Origin: Kribbella sp. NBC_01245
GTDB taxonomy: Bacteria; Actinomycetota; Actinomycetes; Propionibacteriales; Kribbellaceae
Assembly (NCBI RefSeq): GCF_036226525.1
Contig: NZ_CP108487.1
Coordinates: 1,426,001 to 1,490,000 of the forward strand
Length of the DNA stretch: 64,000 nt
Direction of reading: 5' to 3'
The notes beneath the pieces were generated by a model that saw only the letters and a program-made list of their open reading frames with translations, was not told the origin of the DNA and did not search any database. How positions within the stretch are numbered: position 1 is the stretch's first letter; each line of letters opens with the position of its first letter. Shown here piece by piece: positions 35,245-43,696 of the stretch. The position numbers were made by a program, and so were the translations under genes.

Positions 35245-37851
35245 GTGAACCACCCATCCACCGAGCGAAGCGACGTCTGCGCTGTCGCGTTCGCCCGAGA
35301 TTTGGCCTCTTACGGGGACCAGATCGCCGTCATCACAACGGACGGCTCGGTTACTTTCCGTGATCTCGCGGCACGCGTGGCTGCGACCGCCGACCGCCTC
35401 GGTCCCGAGCGGCGGCTGGTCTTGCTGGCCGGCGGCAACCACCTCGACGCCCTGGTCGTATACCTGGCGGCGTTGGCCGCGGGGCATCCGCTCTTGCTGG
35501 TGCCGGGGGACAGCCCCGAGTCCACTCAATCGCTGATCGGCGCCTACGACCCCGACGTCGTCGTACGGCCAACATGCGGGCCGAACGGCGCCCGATGGGA
35601 GATCGACGAGCGACGCCCGGTGAGCGCGCATCGGCTGCATCCCGATCTCGCCCTGCTGCTGAGTACGTCGGGGTCGACGGGATCGCCGAAACTCGTCCGG
35701 CTGTCGCACGAGAACTTGCAGGCCAACGCGGAGTCGATCGCGTCGTACCTGGGGATCCGTTCAACCGATCGAGCCGCGACCACTCTGCCGATGCACTATT
35801 GCTACGGGCTTTCCGTGGTCAACAGTCATCTGCTGCGTGGTGCCGCGCTCATCCTCACGGACTTGTCGGTGTCCACGGAGGCGTTCTGGCAGTTGTTCCG
35901 CGAGGCGGGAGGGTCGACCTTCGCCGGCGTGCCGTACACCTTCGATCTGCTGGAACGAGTTGGTTTCGCGGAGATGGACTTGCCGCGGTTGCGGTACGTC
36001 ACGCAGGCCGGCGGTCGGCTCGCCGCCGAGCGCGTCGCTGGGCTCGCGTCGCTGGGCCGGCGCAAGGGGTGGGACCTGTACGTCATGTACGGCCAGACCG
36101 AGGCGACCGCCCGGATGGCGTACCTGCCGCCGGATCTCGCCGCCAGCCATCCGCAGGCGATCGGGCGCGCTATTCCGGGCGGCTCGTTCCGGCTCGAACC
36201 ACTGCCCGACTCGGTGGATGGCGTTGGGGAGTTGGTGTACGCCGGTCCGAACGTGATGCTCGGGTACGCCGAGACGCCGGCCGACCTCGCCGAAGGCCGG
36301 ACCATCCACGAACTTCGTACCGGTGACCTCGCCCGGCTCCGCGTTGATGGTCTGTACGAGATCGTTGGCCGTCGGAGCCGGTTCGCGAAGGTCTTCGGGT
36401 TGCGGATCGACCCGCAGCAGGTCGAGGCGGCGCTTGAGGTGCACGGCTATTCGTCGTGCTGCCTGGGCGAGGACGACGAGTTGGTGGTCGTTGTCGAGGG
36501 TGAGGCCGAGGCCGACGAGGTCAGGAGATTGGCGGCAGCCGCCTGCGGGCTGCCCGTGCGAGCCGTACGCGTCCAGTTGGTCGACGCCTTCCCGCGGCTG
36601 GACACCGGGAAGCTGGACTATCGGGCCATTGGCGAGCTGGCATCCGATCGTCCCGCGGAGGTCGTTGCGGCTGGTGCCACGGTCTCGGACCTGTGCCGCC
36701 TCTACGCCGAATTGCTCGACCGGAGCGACGTCACACCCGACAGCAGCTTCGTCAGCCTCGGCGGCGACTCGCTGTCGTACGTCGAGGTGTCGGTGCGGCT
36801 CGAAGAGGCGATCGGCCGGCTGCCCACCGACTGGCACAGCCGCCCGATCCGCGACCTCGCCGAGCCGGCGGCGCCCATCGCCGGACGCCGTCGCATATTT
36901 CGGATGATGGAGACCGGCGTCGCGTTGCGGGCGATCGCGATCGTCCTGATCGTCGGCTCACACATCCAGCTCTTCCAGATCAAGGGCGGCGCGCACCTGC
37001 TGCTCACCGTTGTCGGGTACAACTTCGCGCGCTTCCACCTCACTTCCGCCGTACGGCGTGACCGGATCCGCTACTTGGCGCAGACGGTCGCCAGGATCGC
37101 CGTACCGAGCATGGCCTGGGTGGCGGTCGCGTTGTTCATCAGTACCGACTACCACTGGGAGAATCTCTTCCTCCTCAACAGCGTCGTCGTGCCGGACGAC
37201 AACGGCCCGGGGATGTATCTCTGGTTCGTCGAGACCGTCGTCTACCTGCTGATCCTGGTCGCTGTCGCGTTGTGCGTGCCCGCGTTCGATCGGCTGGAGC
37301 GCCGGTTCTCCTTCGGCCTGCCAATCACCATCGCCACGATCGGTCTGGTGACCCGGTACGACCTGCTGGAGCTCGACGCGCGCAACGCCCTGCCGTCGAT
37401 CGTGACCGTCTTCTGGCTCTTCGCCCTCGGCTGGGCCGCTGCGAAGGGCCCGGCCGTTTGGCAACGAGTGCTGGTGACCATCGCCGCCGCGATCACCGTG
37501 CCCGGGTTCTTCCCCGGCGAGCTCATGCGCGAGTCGATCATCGTGGTCGGATTCGCCTTGCTGGTCTGGGTTCCGCGTCTCCCGAGCCTCGGGCCGCTGA
37601 CCCGTGTCGCCGGTGTGCTCGCGTCCAGCTCGCTCTACATCTACGTCACCCACTGGCAGATCTACCCGCACATCGCTCAGTACAGCGACGTACTCGCCCT
37701 CTTCGGCGCCTTAGCCTTCGGCATCGCCTACGCCGCCCTCACCACCAAAGTCCTGCGCCTACTGTCCTCCACTGGCCGTTCGGTCAAGACGTGGAGACTA
37801 GGTCTGAACTGGACGCTCCCGGCATCGATCCGCGCGCGGTCAGAGGCCTAA
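35245..37851 (+). CDS. Adenylate ligase - carrier protein - membrane acyltransferase fusion
   Basis: Three modules are joined in 868 aa. Residues about 1-465 are an AMP-binding acyl/amino-acid ligase (P-loop LLSTSGSTGSPKL, YGQTEATARM, TGDLARL, and a closing lysine in LDTGKLDYRA). Residues about 475-535 are a carrier domain with phosphopantetheine Ser509 in LGGDSLSYVE. Residues about 555-850 are a multi-helix membrane acyltransferase (acyltransferase-3-like, with FIST/HWE-type loops and SSLYIYVTHWQ). The enzyme could activate an acid, hold it as a thioester and transfer it to a lipid or secreted acceptor at the membrane. It diverges from an iron importer with an iron box by its start, so a siderophore or envelope role in iron limitation is plausible but inferred. 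Confidence 0.82.
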   Translation: MNHPSTERSDVCAVAFARDLASYGDQIAVITTDGSVTFRDLAARVAATADRLGPERRLVLLAGGNHLDALVVYLAALAAGHPLLLVPGDSPESTQSLIGAYDPDVVVRPTCGPNGARWEIDERRPVSAHRLHPDLALLLSTSGSTGSPKLVRLSHENLQANAESIASYLGIRSTDRAATTLPMHYCYGLSVVNSHLLRGAALILTDLSVSTEAFWQLFREAGGSTFAGVPYTFDLLERVGFAEMDLPRLRYVTQAGGRLAAERVAGLASLGRRKGWDLYVMYGQTEATARMAYLPPDLAASHPQAIGRAIPGGSFRLEPLPDSVDGVGELVYAGPNVMLGYAETPADLAEGRTIHELRTGDLARLRVDGLYEIVGRRSRFAKVFGLRIDPQQVEAALEVHGYSSCCLGEDDELVVVVEGEAEADEVRRLAAAACGLPVRAVRVQLVDAFPRLDTGKLDYRAIGELASDRPAEVVAAGATVSDLCRLYAELLDRSDVTPDSSFVSLGGDSLSYVEVSVRLEEAIGRLPTDWHSRPIRDLAEPAAPIAGRRRIFRMMETGVALRAIAIVLIVGSHIQLFQIKGGAHLLLTVVGYNFARFHLTSAVRRDRIRYLAQTVARIAVPSMAWVAVALFISTDYHWENLFLLNSVVVPDDNGPGMYLWFVETVVYLLILVAVALCVPAFDRLERRFSFGLPITIATIGLVTRYDLLELDARNALPSIVTVFWLFALGWAAAKGPAVWQRVLVTIAAAITVPGFFPGELMRESIIVVGFALLVWVPRLPSLGPLTRVAGVLASSSLYIYVTHWQIYPHIAQYSDVLALFGALAFGIAYAALTTKVLRLLSSTGRSVKTWRLGLNWTLPASIRARSEA

Positions 37852-39077
37852 GTCCCCAGCTGGTCGCGGCGGCGGGTGAGGTAGGCGATCTCGGCGGTGT
37901 TGCCCGCGAGCTCGATGGCTTTGTCGTACGCCGCGCGCGACTCCTGACTGCGGCCCAGCCGGCGCAGCAGGTTGGCGCGGGTCGCGTGGTAGGCGTGATA
38001 GTCGGCCAGCTTGTCCTCAAGACGGTCGATGGCCGCCAACGCCACGTCCGGGCCGTCGATCTCGGCGACCGCGATGGCCTGGTTGAGGGCGACGATCGGC
38101 GAGGGGTCGAGGCGGACGAGCTGGTTGTAGAGGGCAACGACCTGCGACCAGTCGGTGTCGCGTACGTCGCGGGCCGAGGTGTGCACGGCGTTGATCGCCG
38201 CGAGGATTTGGTAGCGACCCGGAGCCACTCCGGCGGCCAGTCGTTCGCGCACCAGGCGATGGCCCTCGGCGATCAGGTCCGCGTCCCAGGCCCCACGGTC
38301 CTGCTCGTCCAGGGAGACCAGTTCGCCGCTGGCTGAGACCCGGGCGGTGCGGCGGGCCTCGGTGAGGAGCATCAGCGCCAGCAGCCCGGCCACCTCACCG
38401 TCCGCCGGCATGAGGGCACGGATCAGGCGAGTGAGCCGGATGGCCTCGGCGGTCAGCTCGTGACGTACGGGATCGGTGTCGGGGCCGGTCGCCAGGTAGC
38501 CCTCGTTGAAGACGAGGAAGAGAACGGCGAGTACGCCGGAGACGCGGGCCGGGAGATCCTCCGCGGACGGCACCCGATACGGGATGCGGGCCGCCTTGAT
38601 CTTAGACTTGGCACGAGTGATCCGTCGCCCCATGGCGGTCTCCTGCACCAGGAAGGCGCGGGCGATCTCGGGCACTGTCAGACCGCCGACCATGCGCAGC
38701 GTCAGCGCCACGCGGGTCTCCAACGCGAGCGCCGGGTGACAGCAGGTGAAGATCAGCCGGAGCCGGTCGTCGTCGATCGCGCCGAGTGGCTCGGGCGGGT
38801 CGTCGTCGTACAGCATCTGACCCTCCTTGTGCTTGTCGTCGCGCTTGCTCTCGCGCCGGATCCGGTCGATCGCCTTGCGGTTGGCGGTCGTGGTCAGCCA
38901 GCCGCCGGGGTTGGGAGGTACGCCTTCGGCCATCCAGCGCTCGACGGCGGTCGCGAACGCCTCGGCCGCTGCCTCCTCGGCGATATCGAGGTCACCGAAA
39001 CGTCGGGTCAGGGTTGCGACAACCCGCGCCCACTGCTCGTGGTGGGCCTGGGTGATCGCCTCCTCGATGTCGCTCAC
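37848..39077 (-). CDS. ECF sigma factor with C-terminal extension (ECF42-like)
   Basis: A 409-aa protein. Sigma-70 region 2 lies at about residues 10-80 (FGDLDIAEEAAAEAFATAVERW, NRKAIDRIRRE). Region 4 follows at about 110-170 (LTLRMVGGLTVPEIARAFLVQETAMGRRITRAK). The remaining 230 residues are helical, with a TPR-like ending (YHATRANLLRRLGRSQESRAAYDKAIELA). This extension and an adjacent DGPF gene define the ECF42 group, where the extension regulates the sigma factor instead of an anti-sigma. The GTG start overlaps the DGPF stop by 4 nt. It overlaps the convergent ligase gene by 4 nt. Confidence 0.9.
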   Translation of the reverse strand: MSDIEEAITQAHHEQWARVVATLTRRFGDLDIAEEAAAEAFATAVERWMAEGVPPNPGGWLTTTANRKAIDRIRRESKRDDKHKEGQMLYDDDPPEPLGAIDDDRLRLIFTCCHPALALETRVALTLRMVGGLTVPEIARAFLVQETAMGRRITRAKSKIKAARIPYRVPSAEDLPARVSGVLAVLFLVFNEGYLATGPDTDPVRHELTAEAIRLTRLIRALMPADGEVAGLLALMLLTEARRTARVSASGELVSLDEQDRGAWDADLIAEGHRLVRERLAAGVAPGRYQILAAINAVHTSARDVRDTDWSQVVALYNQLVRLDPSPIVALNQAIAVAEIDGPDVALAAIDRLEDKLADYHAYHATRANLLRRLGRSQESRAAYDKAIELAGNTAEIAYLTRRRDQLGT

Positions 39078-39397
39078 TGGAACGGCCGCACCTCGATCTT
39101 CCGATCGCAGACCTTCGACGCCTCGGTGGCGAGCTTGAGCGCCACCTCCAGATCGGGGGCCTCCCACACCCAGACGCCGGCGAGGTACTCCTTCGACTCC
39201 ACGAAAGGCCCGTCGCTGAACACCACCTGCTCGCCCCGGTTGTCGACGACCGTGGCCGCGTCGGTGTCCGCGAGTCCTCCCGCGAAAACCCAGTAGCCCT
39301 CGGCGATCAGTCGTTCGTTGAAGGCGCTGATGGCAGGCTGCCGGTCCGTGCTGCCGGGATTGCTCTTGTCATCGATCACGGAAACCAGGTACTGCAT
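39074..39397 (-). CDS. DGPF-type YCII-related protein (ECF42 partner)
   Basis: A 107-aa protein with the DGPF motif in FSDGPFVESKEYLAGVWVWE, the standard partner of ECF42 sigma factors. DGPF genes are both neighbours and usual targets of this sigma group. It is translationally coupled to the sigma gene. Enzymatic function of the family is unknown. Confidence 0.9.
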   Translation of the reverse strand: MQYLVSVIDDKSNPGSTDRQPAISAFNERLIAEGYWVFAGGLADTDAATVVDNRGEQVVFSDGPFVESKEYLAGVWVWEAPDLEVALKLATEASKVCDRKIEVRPFQ

Positions 39398-39452
39398 CTC
39401 GGATCATCTCCTGTGATTCGGGTCGCCCCTCGTGGGCGGTTCGACGGTATCT

Positions 39453-40061
39453 TCAGTCGGCCGTGGCCGGTGCGTATTGCGGGCGGCCGTTGGGCCGGTA
39501 GACGTGGATCGTTATGCCCTCCGGGGTGGCTCGAGCCTCGACCAGGTCGAGAGCTGCGTCTGGGCCGGTGGCGGGGAACAGCCGCGTGCCTTGGCCGACG
39601 ATCACGGGATAGGTGAGCAGGATGAGCTCGTCGGCAAGCTGGTTGTCCAGCAGCCAGCGGACGAGCTCGCCGCTGCCGTGCACCTGCAGCTCGCCACCTG
39701 GCTTGGCTTTCAGCTCGCGGATGGCGGTGTCGGAAAGGACGGTTGTATTCGCCCATTGCGGGTTGGTGAGCGTGGTCGATGCGACGTACTTGGGCCGGGT
39801 GTTCAGCGCCGCTCCGATGGGGCTGCTGCTCGGGTCCTCCATCACGCCCCAGGAGCCGGCGAAGATCTCGTAGGTTCGTCGGCCGAACAGGAAGGCGTCG
39901 GCGCGTTGGTAGACGTCGCCGAGGTAGGTCTCGGCCTCGCCCTCGAACAGGGGTAAGGCCCATCCGCCGCGCTCGAATCCGCCCCTGCGATCCTCGTTTG
40001 GGCCGCCGAGTCCCTGCATCACGCCGTCGACGGAGACGTTTGTGGTGATTGTCAGTTTCAT
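39453..40061 (-). CDS. Dihydrofolate reductase-fold protein (RibD C-terminal type)
   Basis: A 202-aa protein: MKLTITTNVSVDGVMQGLGG, ADAFLFGRRTYEIFAGSW, GGELQVHGSGELVRWLLDNQLADEL and TYPVIVGQGTRLFP are the conserved RibD_C elements. These reductases use NADPH; most actinobacterial paralogues are not in folate or riboflavin synthesis and have unknown substrates. ATG 40061 gives the expected N-terminus. It sits close to the ECF42 pair and could be a target of that sigma factor. Confidence 0.88.
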   Translation of the reverse strand: MKLTITTNVSVDGVMQGLGGPNEDRRGGFERGGWALPLFEGEAETYLGDVYQRADAFLFGRRTYEIFAGSWGVMEDPSSSPIGAALNTRPKYVASTTLTNPQWANTTVLSDTAIRELKAKPGGELQVHGSGELVRWLLDNQLADELILLTYPVIVGQGTRLFPATGPDAALDLVEARATPEGITIHVYRPNGRPQYAPATAD

Positions 40062-40165
40062 GGTCGCGGTTCCCTTCTCGCTCGTCGTGGGCTCTCACCT
40101 CTATTACGAACAGTTCAGCCGCGATCCGACACTGCTGCCGGGATTTGTTGCGAGGACTTTCTGGG

Positions 40166-41104
40166 TTAGCTGTCGAGAAGGTGGCGGCGTTGGGCGTGGA
40201 CGCCGGCCTGGAACCTGGTGCGGGCACCGAGTAGGTCCATCAGTTCGGCAACGCGGCGTCCGACCGTACGGCTGCTGAGCGTCAACTGCCGTGCGATCGC
40301 GTCATCCTTGAACCCGGCCGCGAGCAGCGTCATCATTCGCGCGTCGAGCTGGTCGGTGCCCGGCGCCTGGACGATCGGCACCGCCTGGTCCCACAACAGG
40401 CCGAACATCTCGATCAGCGCGTCGAGCAACGCGCACGGATGCACCACCAACGCACTGTCGACCAGCTCGTCCACCGACAACGGCAGCAGCGCGGCCTTCG
40501 CGTCGAAGACGGCCAGCTTCATCGGCACCTGCGGATGTACGCGCGACGTCTCGCCGGCATCCGCCGCGCTGTACGCCTCGTCGACCCCGCCCGGCACATC
40601 CAGCGAATCGGGCGAGTAGATCCCGCGCACGACGACGCCCTCGCGCATCAGACCGCGAACGGCCTGGTCCGATTCGTCGACCCTCGCGGCGTACGGCGGC
40701 CGGTCGAGTACGAGCAACTCGCGCTCAGTACCTTCCAGCAGTTGCGCGAACCGGGCCGCGATCGCCTCTTGCCCGACGATGACCTCGACCAGGTTCTCCG
40801 GCCGGTACCGCTCATGCGCGCGGACCTCCGACAGCATCGTCTGCGCCTCGGCCTGGACCTTGTCGAGCTCAGCCCGCTGCCGCGCGATCAACACGCCGAT
40901 CGCGACATCGGGTCGGGCCGGCACCAGCTGATCGCCGTTGCGGCTGACCAATCCGAGCGCCTCGAGCTCTTCCACAGACAACGCGACCTCGGCCGGCGAT
41001 CGTCCAAGCCGACCGGCTAGCTCATCACCAGTACTACCCGGCGCCGCCAGTAACGCCCGGTAGACCTCTTCCTCGGCAGCCGCCACCCCGACCGTCTCGA
41101 GCAT
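40166..41104 (-). CDS. TrmB/LuxR-like transcriptional regulator
   Basis: This 312-aa protein has a TrmB-type winged helix at residues about 8-60 (EEEVYRALLAAPGSTGDELAGRLGRS) and a linker coiled coil (IARQRAELDKVQAEAQTML). A sensory middle region follows, then a LuxR-type helix-turn-helix at about 255-310 (MMTLLAAGFKDDAIARQLTLSSRTVGRRVAEL). This two-HTH layout is common in Streptomyces and Kribbella orphan regulators. The target is unknown. Its upstream region contains the palindromic repeats. Confidence 0.85.
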   Translation of the reverse strand: MLETVGVAAAEEEVYRALLAAPGSTGDELAGRLGRSPAEVALSVEELEALGLVSRNGDQLVPARPDVAIGVLIARQRAELDKVQAEAQTMLSEVRAHERYRPENLVEVIVGQEAIAARFAQLLEGTERELLVLDRPPYAARVDESDQAVRGLMREGVVVRGIYSPDSLDVPGGVDEAYSAADAGETSRVHPQVPMKLAVFDAKAALLPLSVDELVDSALVVHPCALLDALIEMFGLLWDQAVPIVQAPGTDQLDARMMTLLAAGFKDDAIARQLTLSSRTVGRRVAELMDLLGARTRFQAGVHAQRRHLLDS

Positions 41105-41185
41105 CGCCCCTCCAACCCTCGCCTCGCGCGCCAGGCTAACCCCCGAACCGGATCACCGCCCCAGGTTTTCCGTCGGCCCAATGTC

Positions 41186-41281
41186 CTTTGCATTCATTCG
41201 TCGGAATCCGCCCTCCAGCCACCGCAAACCGGTACAGGCCAGTGGACGGAGGAGGGCGGATTCCGACGAATGAATGCAAAG
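41186..41281. repeat. Palindromic element, copy 1
   Basis: Two perfect 31-nt inverted arms, 41186-41216 and 41251-41281, flank a 34-nt loop. The left arm contains GCATTCATTCGTCGG and ends in CCGCCCTCC. The loop contains CCACCGC and GTACAGG. Arms and loop motifs recur in two other places in this window. Confidence 0.9.
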
Positions 41282-41360
41282 AGGCGCTCGCCGTATCAAC
41301 GCGGGAAACCGCGCGCTGTTCGCAAGGTCCCGACGACCAGGTGAACCCGCACCGCGGATG

Positions 41361-41583
41361 TTCATCGGGCCCTCGTGACCCGGCGTGTCGGCGTTCATCG
41401 GTCCCTTGTGACCACGCGGATCCGCACCTTGCATTCATCGGTCCCAAACCGCCCTCTCCTGTCTGCTTACCTGTACTGCCAAGCGGTGGTGGAGGGCGGT
41501 TTGGGACCGATGAATGCAAGGTGGGGTGCTGGCCGGCCATTGCTGCTCCGGCGGCCGCTTTCTGGTCAGTAGGGCCCGATGAA
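41361..41583. repeat. Arm-like remnants flanking copy 2
   Basis: TTCATCGGGCCCT (41361-41373) is present inverted as AGGGCCCGATGAA at 41571-41583, with palindromic copy 2 lying between them. Related words GTTCATCGGGCCC (41360) and GTTCATCGGTCCC (41393), each followed by a GTGACC, form a 21-nt direct repeat with period 33. This looks like an older element interrupted or eroded by copy 2. Confidence 0.6.
41425..41523. repeat. Palindromic element, copy 2
   Basis: Perfect 32-nt inverted arms at 41425-41456 and 41492-41523 surround a 35-nt loop. The left arm has GCATTCATCGGTCCC and ends GCCCTC. The reverse complement of the loop shares CCACCGC and GTACAGG with copy 1, so this copy lies in the opposite orientation, 143 nt from copy 1. 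Confidence 0.9.
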
Positions 41584-41592
41584 TGGAAAGGG

Positions 41593-41844
41593 TCAGTGTT
41601 CGTGGACGTGGGTGCCGTGTTGGTGGTGGCGGTGGCCGTTGTGGAGGTGGTCTAGGTGGTCGTCGTGCTGGATGGTTTCGCAGCCGTCGCCTTCGGTGTG
41701 GACGCCTTCGTGGGACGGGTGGAGGCGGGCTTCGGGGTGGTGCTCGCCGTCGTGGACGTGGTCGACGTGGTCCTCGTGCTGGACCGTCTCGCAGCCGTCG
41801 TCGGGTAGGTGCTCGTGGTCGAGCGCCTCGGCATGTACCGTCAT
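41593..41844 (-). CDS. Histidine-rich tandem-repeat protein, probable metal binder
   Basis: An 83-aa protein starting at ATG 41844 after a GAAGGG ribosome-binding site. It contains two copies of a unit that begins DGCETVQHEDHVDHVHDG / DGCETIQHDDHLDHLHNG, and ends in HRHHQHGTHVHEH. Nearly a quarter of residues are His. Such small His/Cys repeat proteins in Actinobacteria are likely zinc or nickel buffers. No transporter is adjacent, and I see no convincing Zur box. It lies beside the palindromic repeats. Confidence 0.75.
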   Translation of the reverse strand: MTVHAEALDHEHLPDDGCETVQHEDHVDHVHDGEHHPEARLHPSHEGVHTEGDGCETIQHDDHLDHLHNGHRHHQHGTHVHEH

Positions 41845-42024
41845 CGGTTTTTCCCTTCGTTCCGGGATTTTCACCCTTCACCTGGCGCCCCCGGAAGGCA
41901 AGTGCCGGATGGTTGCCGAGGGCAAGCTGTGAACAACCCGCGCAATTCCGCCCGGCCTTATTCCGCGCGACGAACACGCGATAAACCAGTGGGCGGATCC
42001 GGGTCGGGGGAGGAGGATTGGGGG

Positions 42025-42816
42025 ATGATCGAGAGCTTGGGGTATCGGACGGATCTGATGCTGCTTCAGTTGGGCGGCAGCGAGGTCTCGGACCGTGGGG
42101 ATTACCTGGTTGTCCGGACACCCGGCAACCCGACTTTCTGGTGGGGGAACTACCTGCTTTTCCGTACGTCGTTCGGCCCGGGCGATGTCGCGGCGCGGGT
42201 GGCGACGTTCAAGGCGGAGTTCCCCGATGCCGGGCACGTCGCGATGGGGGTCGATACGACGGAAGGCTTGATCGGGGCGGACGGGGAAGTCGCCGCGGCC
42301 GGGTTCGAGGTTGAGACGAATACGGTGATGTCGGCGACCTCGGTGCTACCGCCGGCCCGGCCGAACAGCGACGCGACCATCCGGCAGCTCGTCAGCGATG
42401 ACGACTGGGACCGCCATCTCGCGTTATCCCTTGCGGTACACCGGATGGACGTCGCGGGCTACGAGGAATTCGCGGCCGCCCGCAACGCGACGTACCGCAA
42501 GCTGGTCGAGCACGGTCGCGGTGCATGGTTCGGCGCCTTCGAAGGGGCCGAGCTGGTCTCGGCCCTGGGGCTGGTGTCGGATGGCGGCGAGGTCGCGCGG
42601 TTCCAGCACGTGCAGACCCACGAGAGCGCGCGCGGTCGCGGTCTGGCGAGCACGCTGGTGCACCACGCCTCGGAGTACGGCCTGACCGAGCTCGGCGCGA
42701 AGACTCTCGTCATGGTGGCCGACCCGGAGTACCTGGCGATCCGCATCTACCGCGCCCTTGGCTTCTCCGACAACGAGAAGCAGCTCCAGCTCACCCTGCG
42801 GCCGTCTGGGGACTGA
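42025..42816 (+). CDS. GNAT family N-acetyltransferase
   Basis: A 263-aa protein starting at ATG 42025, eight bases after AGGAGGA. The N-terminal 120 residues (GDYLVVRTPGNPTFWWGNYLLF) form a divergent GNAT-like half. The C-terminal half carries the acetyl-CoA loop VQTHESARGRGLASTLVHHA and the closing YLAIRIYRALGFSDNEKQ. Two-half GNAT proteins of this type are common and mostly uncharacterised. Confidence 0.85.
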   Translation: MIESLGYRTDLMLLQLGGSEVSDRGDYLVVRTPGNPTFWWGNYLLFRTSFGPGDVAARVATFKAEFPDAGHVAMGVDTTEGLIGADGEVAAAGFEVETNTVMSATSVLPPARPNSDATIRQLVSDDDWDRHLALSLAVHRMDVAGYEEFAAARNATYRKLVEHGRGAWFGAFEGAELVSALGLVSDGGEVARFQHVQTHESARGRGLASTLVHHASEYGLTELGAKTLVMVADPEYLAIRIYRALGFSDNEKQLQLTLRPSGD

Positions 42817-42873
42817 GGCTCAACGGCTACCCGCCGAGCGGTCAGGTGTTGGACGCCGTGGCAGGGTTGGGGC

Positions 42874-43650
42874 ATGACTTTGCGCGATGACGTCTCGAGT
42901 GGGGATCAGGTCGAGAGCAACGGGACGGCGCTGGTGACGGGCGGCAGCCGGGGGATCGGCGCCGCCGCGGCGATCGCGCTCGCGGCCGACGGCTGGAACG
43001 TCGGTCTGAGCTATCGCACCCAAGCCGACCAGGCCGCCGCGGTCGTCGCCGCGTGCGAGCGACTCGGCCGCAAGGCTGTCGCGATCCAGGCCGATGTGGT
43101 GGATCCGGCCGACATCGAGCGACTCTTCGACGAAGTCGCCGCACAACTCGGCCCGATCGGCGCGGTGATCAACAATGCGGGTGTGATCTCGCCAGCGGGC
43201 CGTGTCGCCGAGTACGACGTCGAACGGCTCGAGCGCGTACTGCGAATCAACGTGACCGGCGCCTTCCTGGTTGCGGGAGCCGCCGTACGCCGGATGTCCA
43301 CCGCCCGCGGCGGCACCGGCGGCGTCATCGTCAACGTGTCGTCCCGCGCGGCCGTCCTCGGATCTGCCGGGGAGTACGTCGACTACGCCGCCTCGAAGGC
43401 CGCGGTCGACGCCCTCACCACCGGCCTCGCGAACGAGGTCGCCGAAGAAGGCATCCGCGTCGTCGGCGTACGCCCAGGCCTGATCGAAACCGAGATCCAC
43501 GAACCCGGCCGCCTCGACCGCCTAGGCGCCACCCCACCCCTCGGCCGCCCCGGCAAACCGGACGAAGTCGCCGAGGCGATCGCCTTCCTGGCCTCCGCCC
43601 GCGCCTCCTACATGACCGGCACCACCCTCGACGTCAGCGGCGGCCGCTAA
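42874..43650 (+). CDS. Short-chain dehydrogenase/reductase (3-oxoacyl-ACP reductase-like)
   Basis: A 258-aa classical SDR: cofactor loop TGGSRGIG, NNAG at the end of strand 4, catalytic serine in VNVSSRAA and YAASK for the Tyr/Lys pair. The arginine in LSYRTQAD after strand 2 points to NADP(H). PG motif and C-terminal MTGTTLDVSGG are standard. It is read alone; the substrate is a keto or hydroxy compound that cannot be predicted. Confidence 0.9.
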   Translation: MTLRDDVSSGDQVESNGTALVTGGSRGIGAAAAIALAADGWNVGLSYRTQADQAAAVVAACERLGRKAVAIQADVVDPADIERLFDEVAAQLGPIGAVINNAGVISPAGRVAEYDVERLERVLRINVTGAFLVAGAAVRRMSTARGGTGGVIVNVSSRAAVLGSAGEYVDYAASKAAVDALTTGLANEVAEEGIRVVGVRPGLIETEIHEPGRLDRLGATPPLGRPGKPDEVAEAIAFLASARASYMTGTTLDVSGGR

Positions 43651-43696
43651 CCAAATCCGGACGAGCACCGTCCGCAAACAGCCCTATTCTGGGGCG

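Noticed and set aside
41136..41540. Minus-strand open frame across the palindromic repeats
   Set aside because: It consists of translated repeat arms, with no ribosome-binding site and no domain.
41186..41590. CRISPR array
   Set aside because: Repeats are long palindromes with related loops and irregular spacing, not regular direct repeats with unique spacers.
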